64,000 nucleotides of DNA, taken from NCBI GenBank assembly GCA_036346355.1, contig CM070590.1:46657749-46721748 (forward strand). The letters run 5' to 3'. Both the position numbers and the translations under genes were made by a program. The notes under the pieces are model-generated. The model searched no databases. It had not been told where the DNA came from and saw only the letters and a program-made list of their open reading frames with translations. The DNA is from Rhipidocladum racemiflorum (Eukaryota > Streptophyta > Magnoliopsida > Poales > Poaceae). This document shows, piece by piece, positions 21,831-32,782 of the stretch (position 1 is its first letter; each line of letters starts with the position of its first letter).

Positions 21831-23720
21831 CGGCTTGTATTATATGTTAGTTTTGTATATTCAGCCTTCCTTTCTCTTCTCGGGTATCTTTGGGATGGTT
21901 TTTATTTGGTTGAGTCCACTTCACTCTAGACTTACGGCATGCCTCGGCATGGACCTCTCACCTTATGCTTTAGGTGCTATTCCTCTTCTTCTCGGTTGAG
22001 CTCACTCACAGTCTTTTAGGTCTAGCAGTGTTGGGCCCCTGCAGACAGGGATGCATGTTTGCTCCCTGGGTGGAGTTGAGTTGTAGCTTTCTCTATATAA
22101 GTCATATGGGGAAGGTGAGAGCGAGTCTGAGTGTTAGTGTTTCTCTTCATGTTATCTATGCTCCTAGACTACCCATTTGTCAGTTTCTTGATTCCTTCTC
22201 ATCATTTACATCTTTCCGGTTTGATTGAGTTCAATTCATCCTTTTGAATCTAAAATTGCTAATAACTCAACTTCAATCAGTTTTGTGCTTAATCAACTCA
22301 CTTGTTGAGGGGGAGCTTGGAATTGATTCTTTTGCATTGCATATAGACTTGTTTTTCATTTACGAGCTTTGTCTATTATGCAATTGATAAAATTGAGATA
22401 TGTTGCACCTAGCTACTTTTCTCAAGATATTTGCTAATCTAGGTCATATCCAATTTGGTATATCATGAAACTAGCCAACATTTTAAACTTGAGCTTTCTG
22501 AAAAGTTGATGAAACATGGCTTTTACTTGCTATACTTCTTCACTAGATGCTTATGCCATGCTTATTGAAATAGTGGGTTTCTACTAGAGTCCCTAGAGCA
22601 ACTTGGGTTAGCTACATTGTTTCATTCTAGAATCCTCAATAATGCTCATGAATCTAAGTCTGAAAATATAATTTGACTCTTTTGTGCTAAAATTGAACTC
22701 AACACTATTCATTCACGAGCCTTCCCATTGCACTTGGGATGAACTTGGAATGAAGTGTGTATGACCAAAACCACTCTTTTAAGCTTCTTGCTTGAGATGG
22801 TTGCTAATGGCTTGAGTCAATACATCGAAAAATGCAAAAATAACTAGAGAAAGAGAGTGATGCCTAGGAGACCTATGTCGATGGCTCCTAGTCGAGGTTG
22901 TGTTTCTCTAGGATAAACTCTCTAAACCCTGAAAGGTTTGTGGAGGAGAGTGAAGCTTAGGAGGCCTTTTGTCGATGGCTCCTAGTCGAGGATGTGCTTC
23001 ACTAAGCCTAACTCTCTCATACCGCTTTATGAGCTTTAATCTAAAAATTTGCATTTAAAGAGATGATTGAGCATGAGGCTTCTCTTATGAACTTGTAGTT
23101 TCCCAAAGTGTTGACTAGGTTGAACTCTAGTATATCCATTTGCTCGTTTGATTGGCTTTGCTTCTAGTATTGAAGTTATGCTAAGTGTTGCTATTGTTGA
23201 AATCATACCAAAGTATTATAACTTCTTTTGAGCTAGTTAGCAAAAATTGAAATATGCCATTGGATATGACTTAGGATGACATAATCTGAACTTGAGTAGC
23301 TTGGTGTCATACTTTGTCTAAGTGGTCACTTGCATAATCCTCAAAGCTCTTCTAGGTTGCATTTCATGCAAAAAAAAAAAAATTGTTCTCTTGATGCCTA
23401 TATTGCCAAAAGGGAGAAACGTAGAAAAGGCATCTTAGAGAATTAAAAAAATGCTTTCTCATGATCATGTTGAACAATTGTCCTTGCATTTGGATCATGA
23501 GTAATATTGAGCTTTTTGAGAGATTTCTTGGTTTTTGGAGCTCTTGTTGAAAAATTGTCCTTTCAAGTGTTGAGCTCTAAAAATCTTCTCATCTATTTGG
23601 TCATGAGCTTTCTTTCTCTTTTTATTGGACCAAATATGATTTTTGCAATCAAATTGCTTTTCTTCCTTTGTTTTCAAACTCAAATTTATGCCTTTTGTGT
23701 GGTTTGTCAATATACTCATC
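21831..23720 (+). other. Long non-coding 3' region of D
   Basis: About 1.9 kb between pol and the PPT. A first purine tract (TTGAGGGGGAGCTTGG, 22305-22320) follows pol closely. The rest is AT-rich with no credible ORF. Two related ~85 bp segments at 22852-23020 share ATGGCTCCTAGTCGAGG. Long 3' regions are typical of SIRE-type copia elements; I see no env-like frame here. Confidence 0.7.
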
Positions 23721-23729
23721 AAGGGAGAT
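23721..23729 (+). other. Polypurine tract of D
   Basis: AAGGGAGAT directly before the TG of the 3' LTR. Confidence 0.8.
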
Positions 23730-25338
23730 TGAAGGACCATGTGGAGGTCCATCCATTTTTGTGATGAGTATTTGACTTTATTTGAGCAAGGTGTGCTTTC
23801 GAGCTTGAGTTTGATTTGATTCCGGTATTGCATGTTTCAATTAATGATAATTGTGGACTAACATGCAGAAGAAAAGGTATGTGCATTGTGGTATGTGCAA
23901 AATGGTTTGTTCCTTGTGGTACAGGTTCTTGAGGCAGCTATGGATTGGTAGCAAATCACCGGGACTAGGTTGGGAGAACCAGTGGTCCGTGAGCGGTCGA
24001 GGATGCCGACGAGATGGTTGGGCTCAAACCGGGTTCACTTGGACGCTGAAGGAAATGGACTTGAGGTGGCTCAAGGTTTCCTGTTCGGGTTGGAGGCTCA
24101 AGAGGAGGAAACTGGCGGTCAAGTCCGGGCGGATGAAGGCCCGTTGCATCGGGTTGATCGGGTTTGTTTAAAACCCATGTATGGCCAATGTGGCCCATGT
24201 AAAGCCCATGTGTGGGTTGAAATGAGAGGGTTAATCCTAGCCCTGGTGGAGTGCCCTAGGTTTGGGACTCATCCAAGGGTGGTAGGTGGCCCTAGAGTAG
24301 TATAAATAGAGGGGAGGTGTCCTCCTCACTTGAAGGTTTGAGTTGCTCCTTTGAGCTTTGCCCACATGAAGTGAGGCTTTGTAAACCTTCCAACCAGAAA
24401 ATACAAAGATTTTTTCTTTACTTTTTGTGAATTTAAATTCGTGATTTACATTATGTCTTTTTACTTTACGCAATTTAAATTCAGCATTTACTTTCCGCAT
24501 GTAAATTCTAATTTACTTTCTCTCATAATTTGGATTTGCTCCTCTCCTTCCTAAATGCTGTTGATCAAGGAGGTCTTGAGGGTGCTCATTTGGTTTTACA
24601 TCTTTCTTGCACACTAGGATAGACTAGAGATCAAGTTTCTATCAAGATTGCAAATCTGTCCTGAACTTGTTCTTCAAGCAGCAGTCAGTCTTTGATTTTT
24701 AGAAAAATATAGAAAAATCTTTCTTGATTGATTCTTGTTGGAGAAGGTGCTTGACTCATATACCAATCTGTGGAAAATTTTTGGAGTCCACTGGATGCAC
24801 CATTTGGGAGCTGTGAGGTGAAAACTGAGCCCCAAATTTCCTGATTGAAAATCCTGACTGTTCGTAGTTCTTGATTTTTCCTGTTTTTGTAGAAGGTTTT
24901 GGTGGTGATTTTGGTGGAGTGCTTCACGACTCAACAGCTCACAGGCTGAAAAATTCCCAAATTTTTGGAGCAACAGAAGTCCACCATCCACCTGCTCTAA
25001 TTGAGGACAATTCCTGAAAATCTGCTTTTGCTTTTCTAAAAAGAGGCTTTTGTGTTTTGGCTTGATCTCTTTTAGAAAAGAAGTATTTGAATTGATTCCT
25101 CCTTGCTTTGGACACTTGACAACCAGAATTTGTGATTTAAATATCCCTCACATGATTCATGGTTCCTATCCATGTAAGCTAGGGATACACATAGTTGTCA
25201 AGTCGTTCCGATTTTTGCGGGTTTCGCGATTTTAAGGAGCATCGGTTTTCTTTGCGGGATTGTTTGGAGTACGTTGAGTAGGGGATATTTTTATTTGGGA
25301 TCATTCACCCCCCCTCTGATCGCCATCTCGGTCTTTCA
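23730..25338 (+). mobile_element. 3' LTR of copia D
   Basis: 1609 bp, TGAAGGACC to GTCTTTCA, followed by acacg, the TSD. TATA box at 24301-24308. Confidence 0.93.
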
Positions 25339-25343
25339 ACACG

Positions 25344-27945
25344 GCATTCACCTGTCTCATTCCAGTTCAATGGCGTCTGACAAGGTCGACCATACAGTGC
25401 CTCAAAAGGTGACATCTATAGACTGGCCTGATAACTATTGTTGTAGCTGAACTCAGCATATGGCACACATTTATCCCAAGAGGTAGCATAAGCCAATGCA
25501 CAAGCTCATAGCATATCCTCCAGAATCTGATTAACTCTTTCAGTTTGCCCATCTGTCTGCGGGTGATATGCAGTACTGAAGTTTAAACAGGTCCCCATGG
25601 CTTCATGTAACTTATTCCAAAACCTTGAGGTAAATTGGGTACCTCTGTCTGATACAATCTTCTTCGGCACTCCGTGCAAGCAGACGATCCTAGTCATGTA
25701 CAACTCTGCTAGTTTATCTCCTGAGTAAGTGGTCTTTACAGGGATAAAATGGGCGACCTTGGTCAAGCGGTCCACTATAACCCATATGGAGTCATATCCT
25801 CCTTGAGTCTTCGGCATTCCGGTAATGAAGTCCATGCCGATTTCCTCCCACTTCCACTCAGGTATTCTTAGCGGCTGCAGCAACCCTGCTGGTCTTTGGT
25901 GTATTGCTTTAACTCTTTGGCATACGTCACACAACGCAACATGCTCGGCAACCTCACGTTTCATGCTTGGCCACCAGAATCTCTCCTTCAGATCTTAGTA
26001 CATATTGGCACTTCCTGGATGAATGGAATACTTGGAATCACGGGCTTCTTCCAGAATCAACTGCTTCAGCTCCTTCTTGTTTGGCACACAGATGCTGTCC
26101 TTAATCCACAATGTACCTTTCTCGTCCAGTCTGAAATTCTTAGCCCTGCCTTCATCCATCTTGGACTTGATCCTTTGGATCTTGTCGTCATCCTTCTGTC
26201 TTTCTCGGATCTGATCTTCCAGAATAGGCTTTACTTCCAATGCAGCTAAAAATCCTTCAGGTACAACCTCCAGTTTCATCTTATGAAATTCCTTACACAG
26301 CTCCTCTTGACTTCTTGCGGCCATCATATTTATGGTATGGCTCTTCCGACTCAAGGCATCGGCCACTACATTGGCCTTCCCGGGGTGGTAATGGATTCCG
26401 ATATTGTAGTCCTTGATCAATTCTAACCATCTCATCTGCCTCATGTTCAAATCCGATTGGGTGAAGATGTATTTAAGACTCTTATGGTCCGTATACACTT
26501 CGCATCTATTCTCAATCAAGTAGTGTCGCCACAACTTCAAGGCATGCACTATGGATGCTAACTCTAGGTCATGCATCGGGTAATTCTCCTCATGCGGCCT
26601 CAGCTGCCTTGATGCATATACGACGACCTTCCGGTGCTGCATCAGCACACATCCAAGTCCTTGGCGCGATGCATCACAATATATATCAAAGCTTCGATTA
26701 ACATCCAGTAGGACTAACACTGGCGCTGATGTCAATCACTTTTTCAGCTCCTGGAAACCTTTCTCACATTTCGGTGTCCAGTTAAACTTCTTTTCTTTCT
26801 TCAACAGTTGCGTAAGAGGTCTCGCAATTGTCGAAAAGCCTTCAATAAAACGGCGGTAGTAACTGGCCATCCCAAGGAAACTCCGAACCTGGGTCACTAT
26901 CTTCGGCGGTTCCCAATGTAACATGGCTTCAACTTTGCTTGGATCAACAGCGACTCCTTCTGCGGTCATCACATGTCCAAGAAACTCAACGTTGTCTTTC
27001 CAAAAATCACACTTGCTAAATTTGGCGAAGAGTTGCTGTCCTCTCAGCTTCTCCAAAACTAGCCTCAAGTGTTCTGCATGTTCATCCCTCGTCTTGGAGT
27101 AGACAAAGATATCGTCTATGAACACAACAACGAACTTGTCCAAATACTCCATGAATACCTTATTCATCATATTCATGAAATAACCTTGCGCATTCGTCAG
27201 ACCAAAGGACATAACTGTAAACTCGTAATGTCCGTATCTTGACAAGAATGCGGTCTTCGGAATATCTTCTGATCGGATCCTCAACTGGTGATACCTCGAT
27301 CTTAGATCAATCTTGGAGAAAACTCCGGCTCCTCTCAATTGGTCAAATAGATCATCGATCCTGGGTAGCGGGTACTTGTTCTTCACGGTGACTTCATTGA
27401 GTGCACGATAGTCAATGCACATCCTGAAACTCCCGTCCTTTTTCTTGACAAATAGAACTGGCGCTCCCCATGGCGATGAACTCGGTCTGATGAATCCTTT
27501 CTCCATCAACTCTTCAAGCTATTTCTTCATCTCCACCAATTCTTCGGTTGACATCCGATAGGGTCTCTTTGCTATCGGTGCTGTTCCTGGTACCAACTCA
27601 ATCACAAATTCTATGACTCTATCTGGCGGCATACCCGGTCGATCTTCAGGAAAAACATCAGGATACTCATTTGCCACTGAAACATCCTCTATGCTGACTG
27701 CCTTTACAGTGTTGACCATCAACTGTCCATCTCGAATGGCGGTCACTTGAAATTTCACTTTTCTTCCACACGTGCTCTCAACACAGATGATCCTTCTCCC
27801 TCAGTCAAGCACGGCCTTGTGCATGGATAACCAATCCATCCCCAAGATAACATCTAGGGTCTGGGTTCCCAATATAATAAGGTTCGCTAGGAACTCTACC
27901 CCATATACTAGTATTCTCACCCTAGAACATCCTACTTGAGATCGG
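25344..27945 (-). pseudogene. Pol of B: RT, RNase H and integrase
   Basis: Minus strand, N to C: end of protease linker (KFQVTAIRDGQL), RT 27509-26736 (KKKDGSFRMCIDYRALN; palm VVFIDDIFVYSKT), RNase H (D in IYCDASRQG, E in LELASIVHALK, D in YTDHKSL, D in VVADALSRK), then integrase (CDVCQ; D in GMDFITG, D in VSDRGTQF, E in DGQTERVN). The blocks from 25506 to 27758 keep one frame, broken by stops at 27516-27518, 26733-26735, 25992-25994 and 25503-25505, each one C-to-T change from a sense codon. One frameshift lies near 25420. The motifs are chromovirus (Tekay-like). The protease upstream is cut at 27950 by solo LTR E and resumes at 38929. Confidence 0.9.
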
Positions 27946-27950
27946 AGTTC
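27946..27950. repeat. Target-site duplication of E, left copy
   Basis: agttc here and at 38924-38928. It flanks the giant solo LTR E and splits B's protease coding sequence. Confidence 0.92.
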
Positions 27951-28559
27951 TGTAGGCCCCCGGATCGGCTATCCGGAGTCCTCTGTGTATTTCTGTACTA
28001 GTCCCAGATCAGTAGCTAGTACACATAGTCAAAAGTGATGAATCAACAACCATATCACGAATACAAATAACTAAATAAGAATAATACCAAATGAAAGCAA
28101 AGACCTTATGGTCAAGGTTTACCATTACAGCCTGAACAGGCTGAACAACTTGAACAACCGCAGCGGAAGACGAAAACACCAAAGTGACCCATCCAAATGC
28201 CCACAGGCAATCGAGTGGAGAACGCACCCTAGTCGTTGGAAATCTTGAACCGCTTCTTTCACTTCTGAGAGAGGATTAGAATGTAGCACGTGAGTACATA
28301 AAGTACTCAGCAAGTCTGGGAAATTATGCACAATGTAGGCTATCCAAGGATGGCTTAATATGGTTCTTTTGCATAAAGCCAAGTTTCAGTAAATCATACT
28401 TGTTAATAATTTTCACAAAGCATATTTGAGCAATTCTTTTTACTAATTGAATTATGTAATATTGTAGTGAAGGTTCTAACCACCACTCACTAATATACAG
28501 GCTCTATCCGCCACATCTCAACAAAATCAGGGTTCCATCCAATCACATGGCTCTATCCG

Positions 28560-29843
28560 TGTGAAATCATGTGATGAAAAATTGGCTTAATGATGAATTT
28601 GGTATTGCAAAGTGGTTGTGCTTATGACATGTGTGGTGCATGTGCATGTGTTGTTTCAGTTGATTAATGGATATGCTTGTGATAGCATGGTAATGATTTT
28701 GCTTGATGCAATGCGCTCGTGTGAGTGGTTGCATGGATTGATCTTGAGTCAAGTCGTGGACTTGTGCTCGTACACGGTTGTGTGTTTGTTCATGTGCAGG
28801 TATTGCTCGAGGGCTTAACGCGTGGTCGATGACGGACCGGAACTAGGTTCATGGATGATCTGAGGTTCGGGACTATGTTCAGGGAGGAACTGAGGTCTTG
28901 GTGGTAAAGGATGTCATGCGGGATGTTCGGGCTAAGAGAATGGTGCACATGAAGAATGGTTAGTCACGTGAGAATGGCAGGAGGTCATTCGCGTGCAAAG
29001 TGTTAGTCACGTGAGTATGGCAGGTGGCCATACGCGTGCAAAGTGTTAGTCACGTGAGTATGGTAGGTTGCCATACGCGTGCAAGAGTTGTACTCGGCCA
29101 GGTTGGGCCAAGTAGAGTTGTGTTGGATACAGATTCCTTCTAGGGAATAGGAATTGTATTCAGAACTCCTTGTGGGTTGGTCCTTTAAATAGGAGGGGTT
29201 GTTTCCTGTTGAAGGGCATCGAATCAATTGGAGCTGAGCGCATTGAGAGCCTCAAGCTCAGTTTTAGGGTTTGTACTCTTTTGATGAGAGTACTTTAGAC
29301 AAAAGAAATAAAAGATCAATTCTTCTAGTTCCTTGTGTGCTACAATATTCTCTTTTGGTTCTTGTTTGCATACTTGTTCTAGTTCTAGATTGGTTTTTGT
29401 TCTTTGAGTTTCATCTTGATTTGGTCCATCAAAAACCTCTCTAGGGTATCGATCTAGTGTTCCTCAAAGTCTTGTTGATAAATCTTTTGTTATTCTTGAT
29501 CAATCTCCAAGTTTCGATTAGATTGATTTTCGTCAAGTTCTGGAACAGCAAGCTTGCGAAGCTTATAACTTTTGATCCGTAAGTCCGATCGAGCTGATTC
29601 TTTTTGAGTTAGATTCGTATTGGAATCTAGTTTCTTGTGTCCAAATTGCAGATTGTTCCGACAGTTGGATCTCCAGGAATTCGCGTTTTACCGAACCTCT
29701 ATCATTCTATTTTTGTCGAAAACGAGGCAATTATTTGGTTCTGTTTTGGGGTGAACTTTTAATAGATCAAGAATTTGGTTTTAGCTTCCGCACAATCATT
29801 CACCCCCCCTCTGATTGCTATATTCGTATACTTCGATCCTACA
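28560..29843 (+). mobile_element. 5' LTR of copia F
   Basis: 1284 bp, TGTGAAATCATG to TCGATCCTACA. It holds three 43-bp repeats with CACGTG (28961-29089) and a TATA-like TTTAAATAG at 29184-29192. The 3' LTR at 33915-35197 differs at only a handful of sites by eye. Confidence 0.95.
28961..29089. promoter_or_regulatory. Three 43-bp repeats with G-boxes in U3 of F
   Basis: Units begin at 28961, 29004 and 29047. Each holds CACGTG (28965, 29008 and 29051), and the second and third also hold the palindrome ACGCGT. They lie about 130-220 bp upstream of the TATA-like box. CACGTG is the core site of plant bZIP and bHLH factors. In the 3' LTR the third copy is CATGTG. Confidence 0.8.
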
Positions 29844-29845
29844 AG

Positions 29846-29857
29846 TGGTATCAGAGC
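29846..29857 (+). other. Primer-binding site of F
   Basis: TGGTATCAGAGC lies two bases after the 5' LTR end, an exact initiator-methionine PBS. Confidence 0.95.
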
Positions 29858-29902
29858 AAGGTTTTTCTAATTAATCTTAACCGGTAATTAGAAACCGTAG
29901 CG

Positions 29903-31019
29903 ATGGATAGGTATTCGACAAAACCATGTGTGTTCGATGGTGTTGATTTTCAGTTTTGGAAGGCCAAGATGGAGGCGTTCATCCAAGCACAGGGCTTCGC
30001 AATATGGGAGAAGGTTTACAAGCCATATCAAGTCCCTGAAAACGACAACGTCAATGATGCAAATCGTGCACATGTTGAAGCAAATAGCAAGGCGAAACTT
30101 GATCATCCAAGGCTTGGGACGCAGCGACTTTGATCGTGTGGTTCATCTTCGATCTGCATATGAGGTATGGAAATCTCTTTGTGATTATCATGAGGGTTCT
30201 AACACTGTCAAAGAGGTTCGTCAATATATTTACAAAAAGGAATATATGCGTTTTGAGATGAAACCTAGTGAATCTGTAGATGACTTCTTTGCACGCTTCA
30301 ATAAAATTCTTAGCAATCTCCGTGCTGTTGGAGTTAGCTACACTGATGCTGCAAATGCTAGACAATTGCTTAGTGCTTTGGACATGTCGGTGTGGGAGAT
30401 GAAAGTAACATCTATACAAGAATCTACTATCATGAGCACACTTACATTAGATGTTCTGTATTCAAAATTGAAAACTCATGAGTTAGATGTTCTTGCCAGG
30501 AAGGGTAATATTAAATCAATTGCTTTGATCTCTAACCCTAACATGCCAAATGCAAATTCTTCTTCTAGCTTTGCCTTGTCTTCCATGTCTTCTTTAACAG
30601 ATGAGCAACTTGAAGAGTTTCCTGAAGAAGATCTGGCACTACTCTCTTCTCGCTTTAATAAAGCTTTGCAGAATGTGAGAATGAGAAAGAGAGGTGGTCC
30701 TCCAAGATGCTATGAGTGTGGTGACCTCAACCATATTCGCACAAATTGTCCTAAGCTTGCAGGAAAAACATCAAAGGAGGAGAAGGACAATGACAGAAGA
30801 AAAGAGAAGAAATTCTCTTCAAGTAATAGAAAGAAGAAGAGCTTCATCAACAGCAAAGTTGTCCACCGAGTTCTTTCCGCTCTTGAACAAGTCAATTTGA
30901 GCGATGTGGATTCGGAGAGTAGTGAGGACGATGCAACTCCAAGCAAGCATGAGTTGACGGGGTTGTGTCTTATGGCTAAAAGCGACAACGGCTTTTATCG
31001 AGGGCGACCACGACAGTGA
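29903..31019 (+). pseudogene. gag of copia F
   Basis: Starts MDRYSTKPCVFDGVDFQFWK at 29903. A frameshift near 30095 moves the frame. The main body then reads on to 31019: RSAYEVWKSLCDYHEGSNTV, SVDDFFARFNKILSNLRAVG, LLSALDMSVWEMKV and YSKLKTHELDVLA. One zinc knuckle CYECGDLNHIRTNC (CX2CX4HX4C) follows, then a lysine-rich and an acidic stretch. This is a copia Gag (UBN2-like) of the SIRE type. The rest of the frame is well preserved, in line with recent activity. Confidence 0.85.
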
Positions 31020-32169
31020 CTTCAATGAGGTAGATCCTTCTTACGATGAATTAGCTATTGCTGTTGCTCGACTTGGTAAATTGCTTGATAAACGTGACAA
31101 GAAAATTAAGAAACATAATTTTATTGTGGAGTCATTGAATGCTGAAATTGCTAGACTTAAAACCTTGATTCCTGATGATGATGCTTGCAAATCATGTGAC
31201 TTAATTTACAATGAGCTTACTTTGCTTAGGAAAGAACATGTTACCTTGTTAGAGCAAATCAATGCTGAAAATGAGAAAAATGAGAAACTTGTTAAACATG
31301 CTAGTTGTTCTACCATTGATTTGCATGATACAACTCCATGTTCTAAATGCTCCATACTAGAATTGAAGTTGCATGATGCAAATGCTAGGGTTTCTCAAAT
31401 GACAGAAGATTTTCTTACACATGAGGTTCTTTCATGCTCAACTTGTCGCATAAGCAAAAGGAAAAGTGGATGATCCCTGCAATAATTGTTTAATTCTTGC
31501 TAATAAAGTTGATTACTTGCAAAACTCTTTGGAGCGATTCACTAATGGCAAGAAAAAGTTGAACATGATTTTGGATCAATCTAAGGTTAGCTCAAACAAG
31601 AAAGGTTTAGGTTTTGATCTTCATGCTTCATATGAAACTAAACCTCGCTCACATTGTTTATGCTCCTTGCAATGACAAACTTGAGATTTCAAATGAGCCT
31701 AAGAAAATTGTCTTCAAATCTCTTTGGCCTTTTATCTTCTACTATGATGAATGCAAATGTTGCTTCTACTTCCAAAGCTAAACATAATGTTAAGTACACT
31801 TGCACTCATTGTGGTAGAGATGGACATTTAGTAGACTTTTGCTTTAGACTAGCTAAACAACAAAAGAGAGAAAGGTTTAATGCTAGGTCTAATTTCAGAA
31901 AGGCACACTCCACTTCTCATTATGTGCCTAGGGTGAAACAAACACCTTTTGATGCTAAAAACACGGGAAAAGGCAAATCTGATTTTGTGCATAAGAATAC
32001 TCGTGTTGTGCCTACTGTTGTGCGTCGGGTGTCTCAGTACTGGATTCCTAAACATGTTATTTCTAACTTGATGACGAGACCTCGACACTTTTGCTTCTAT
32101 GTAGGCTTCTCACGAGGAGGAGAACATGTGGCTAGTGAATTTCGGATGCTCACTTCATATGTTCAGTGA
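31020..32169 (+). pseudogene. gag C-terminal extension and zinc knuckle of F
   Basis: The coiled-coil region (31081-31473) has heptads and CX2C pairs such as CKSCDLIYNELTLLRKEHV. After a frame change comes YLQNSLERFTNGKKKLNMIL. A second zinc knuckle reads CTHCGRDGHLVDFC (31801-31842), then QYWIPKHVISNLM. D and G have the same arrangement. The function of the extension in SIRE-type gag is not settled. Confidence 0.78.
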
Positions 32170-32370
32170 TAAGATTTGGTTCTCCTTCACTCGTGCATCT
32201 CATGCTGAAAGTGTTGCCTTTGGAGATGCTTCTTCCACTTCTGTTTTCGCAAAAGGCACTAGTTCAAATGATGCAGGTACAAGTGCATATGTTTAGGGGG
32301 AGAGTGTCTTTGTTCATAAAGATGATGATAATGCTGTTGAGGACGAGATAATTAGAGGTTTACATGAGAG
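32100..32370 (+). pseudogene. Protease remnant and pol deletion junction of F
   Basis: A protease start is visible as MWLVNFGCSLHMFSD, where functional copies read W-L-x-D-S-G-C, so the catalytic DSG is NFG. About 200 bp later the sequence jumps to the end of pol. The protease C-terminus, the whole integrase and nearly all of RT are gone, several kilobases compared with G. Confidence 0.8.
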
Positions 32371-32782
32371 ACTCTTCCCACGTGCTTGTGTGCTTGTTTT
32401 CAAGCTTCCCACGTGCTTCACATCGACAAGCTGTCAAGCGAGTTTTCAGGTATCTTCATGGAACTCAAGATTTTGGCATTTGGCTTTCTGCTTCCTCATG
32501 CATTAGTTTAAGAGCCTTTTCTGATGCTAACTTTGGAGGATGTATAATTGATAGAAAAAGTATATTTGGTTCATACCATCTCTTGGGTAATTCTCTTTCT
32601 TGGGCATATTGATATCATATTTCACTTTCTCAGAGATCATGTAGAAAAAGGAAATATTGTGCTTCACCATGTGGATACTGAACATCAATTGGCAGACTTT
32701 TTTACAAAACCTTTGTCTTCTTCTCGTTTTGCTTTCATTCGGGGAGAACTTGGGATTGTTCATCCAATGGGTTTGTTTTGAG
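32371..32782 (+). pseudogene. RNase H C-terminal remnant of F
   Basis: Reads RASHRQAVKRVFRYLHGTQD, FGIWLSASSCISLRAFSDAN and FGGCIIDRKS, then, after a gap, FHFLRDHVEKGNIVLHHVDT and QLADFFTKPLSSSRFAF. This is the final part of copia RNase H lacking its central segment. Confidence 0.82.

Larger units (their letters stand above)
14244..25338 (+). mobile_element. Copia element D (SIRE/Maximus-like), complete but decayed
   Basis: An 11.1 kb plus-strand element with two LTRs of about 1.6 kb, a PBS, recognisable gag, integrase, RT and RNase H, a long non-coding 3' region, a PPT and a matching TSD. The long coiled-coil gag extension and the ATTCACCC..CTCTGATCGCC LTR end resemble SIRE/Maximus-type copia elements. 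The coding region has frequent indels and cannot encode a polyprotein. Confidence 0.92.

Noticed and set aside
28612..28818. Short ORF present in both LTRs of F
   Set aside because: Duplicated only because LTRs are duplicated; it is in U3 upstream of the TATA box and shows no coding sign.
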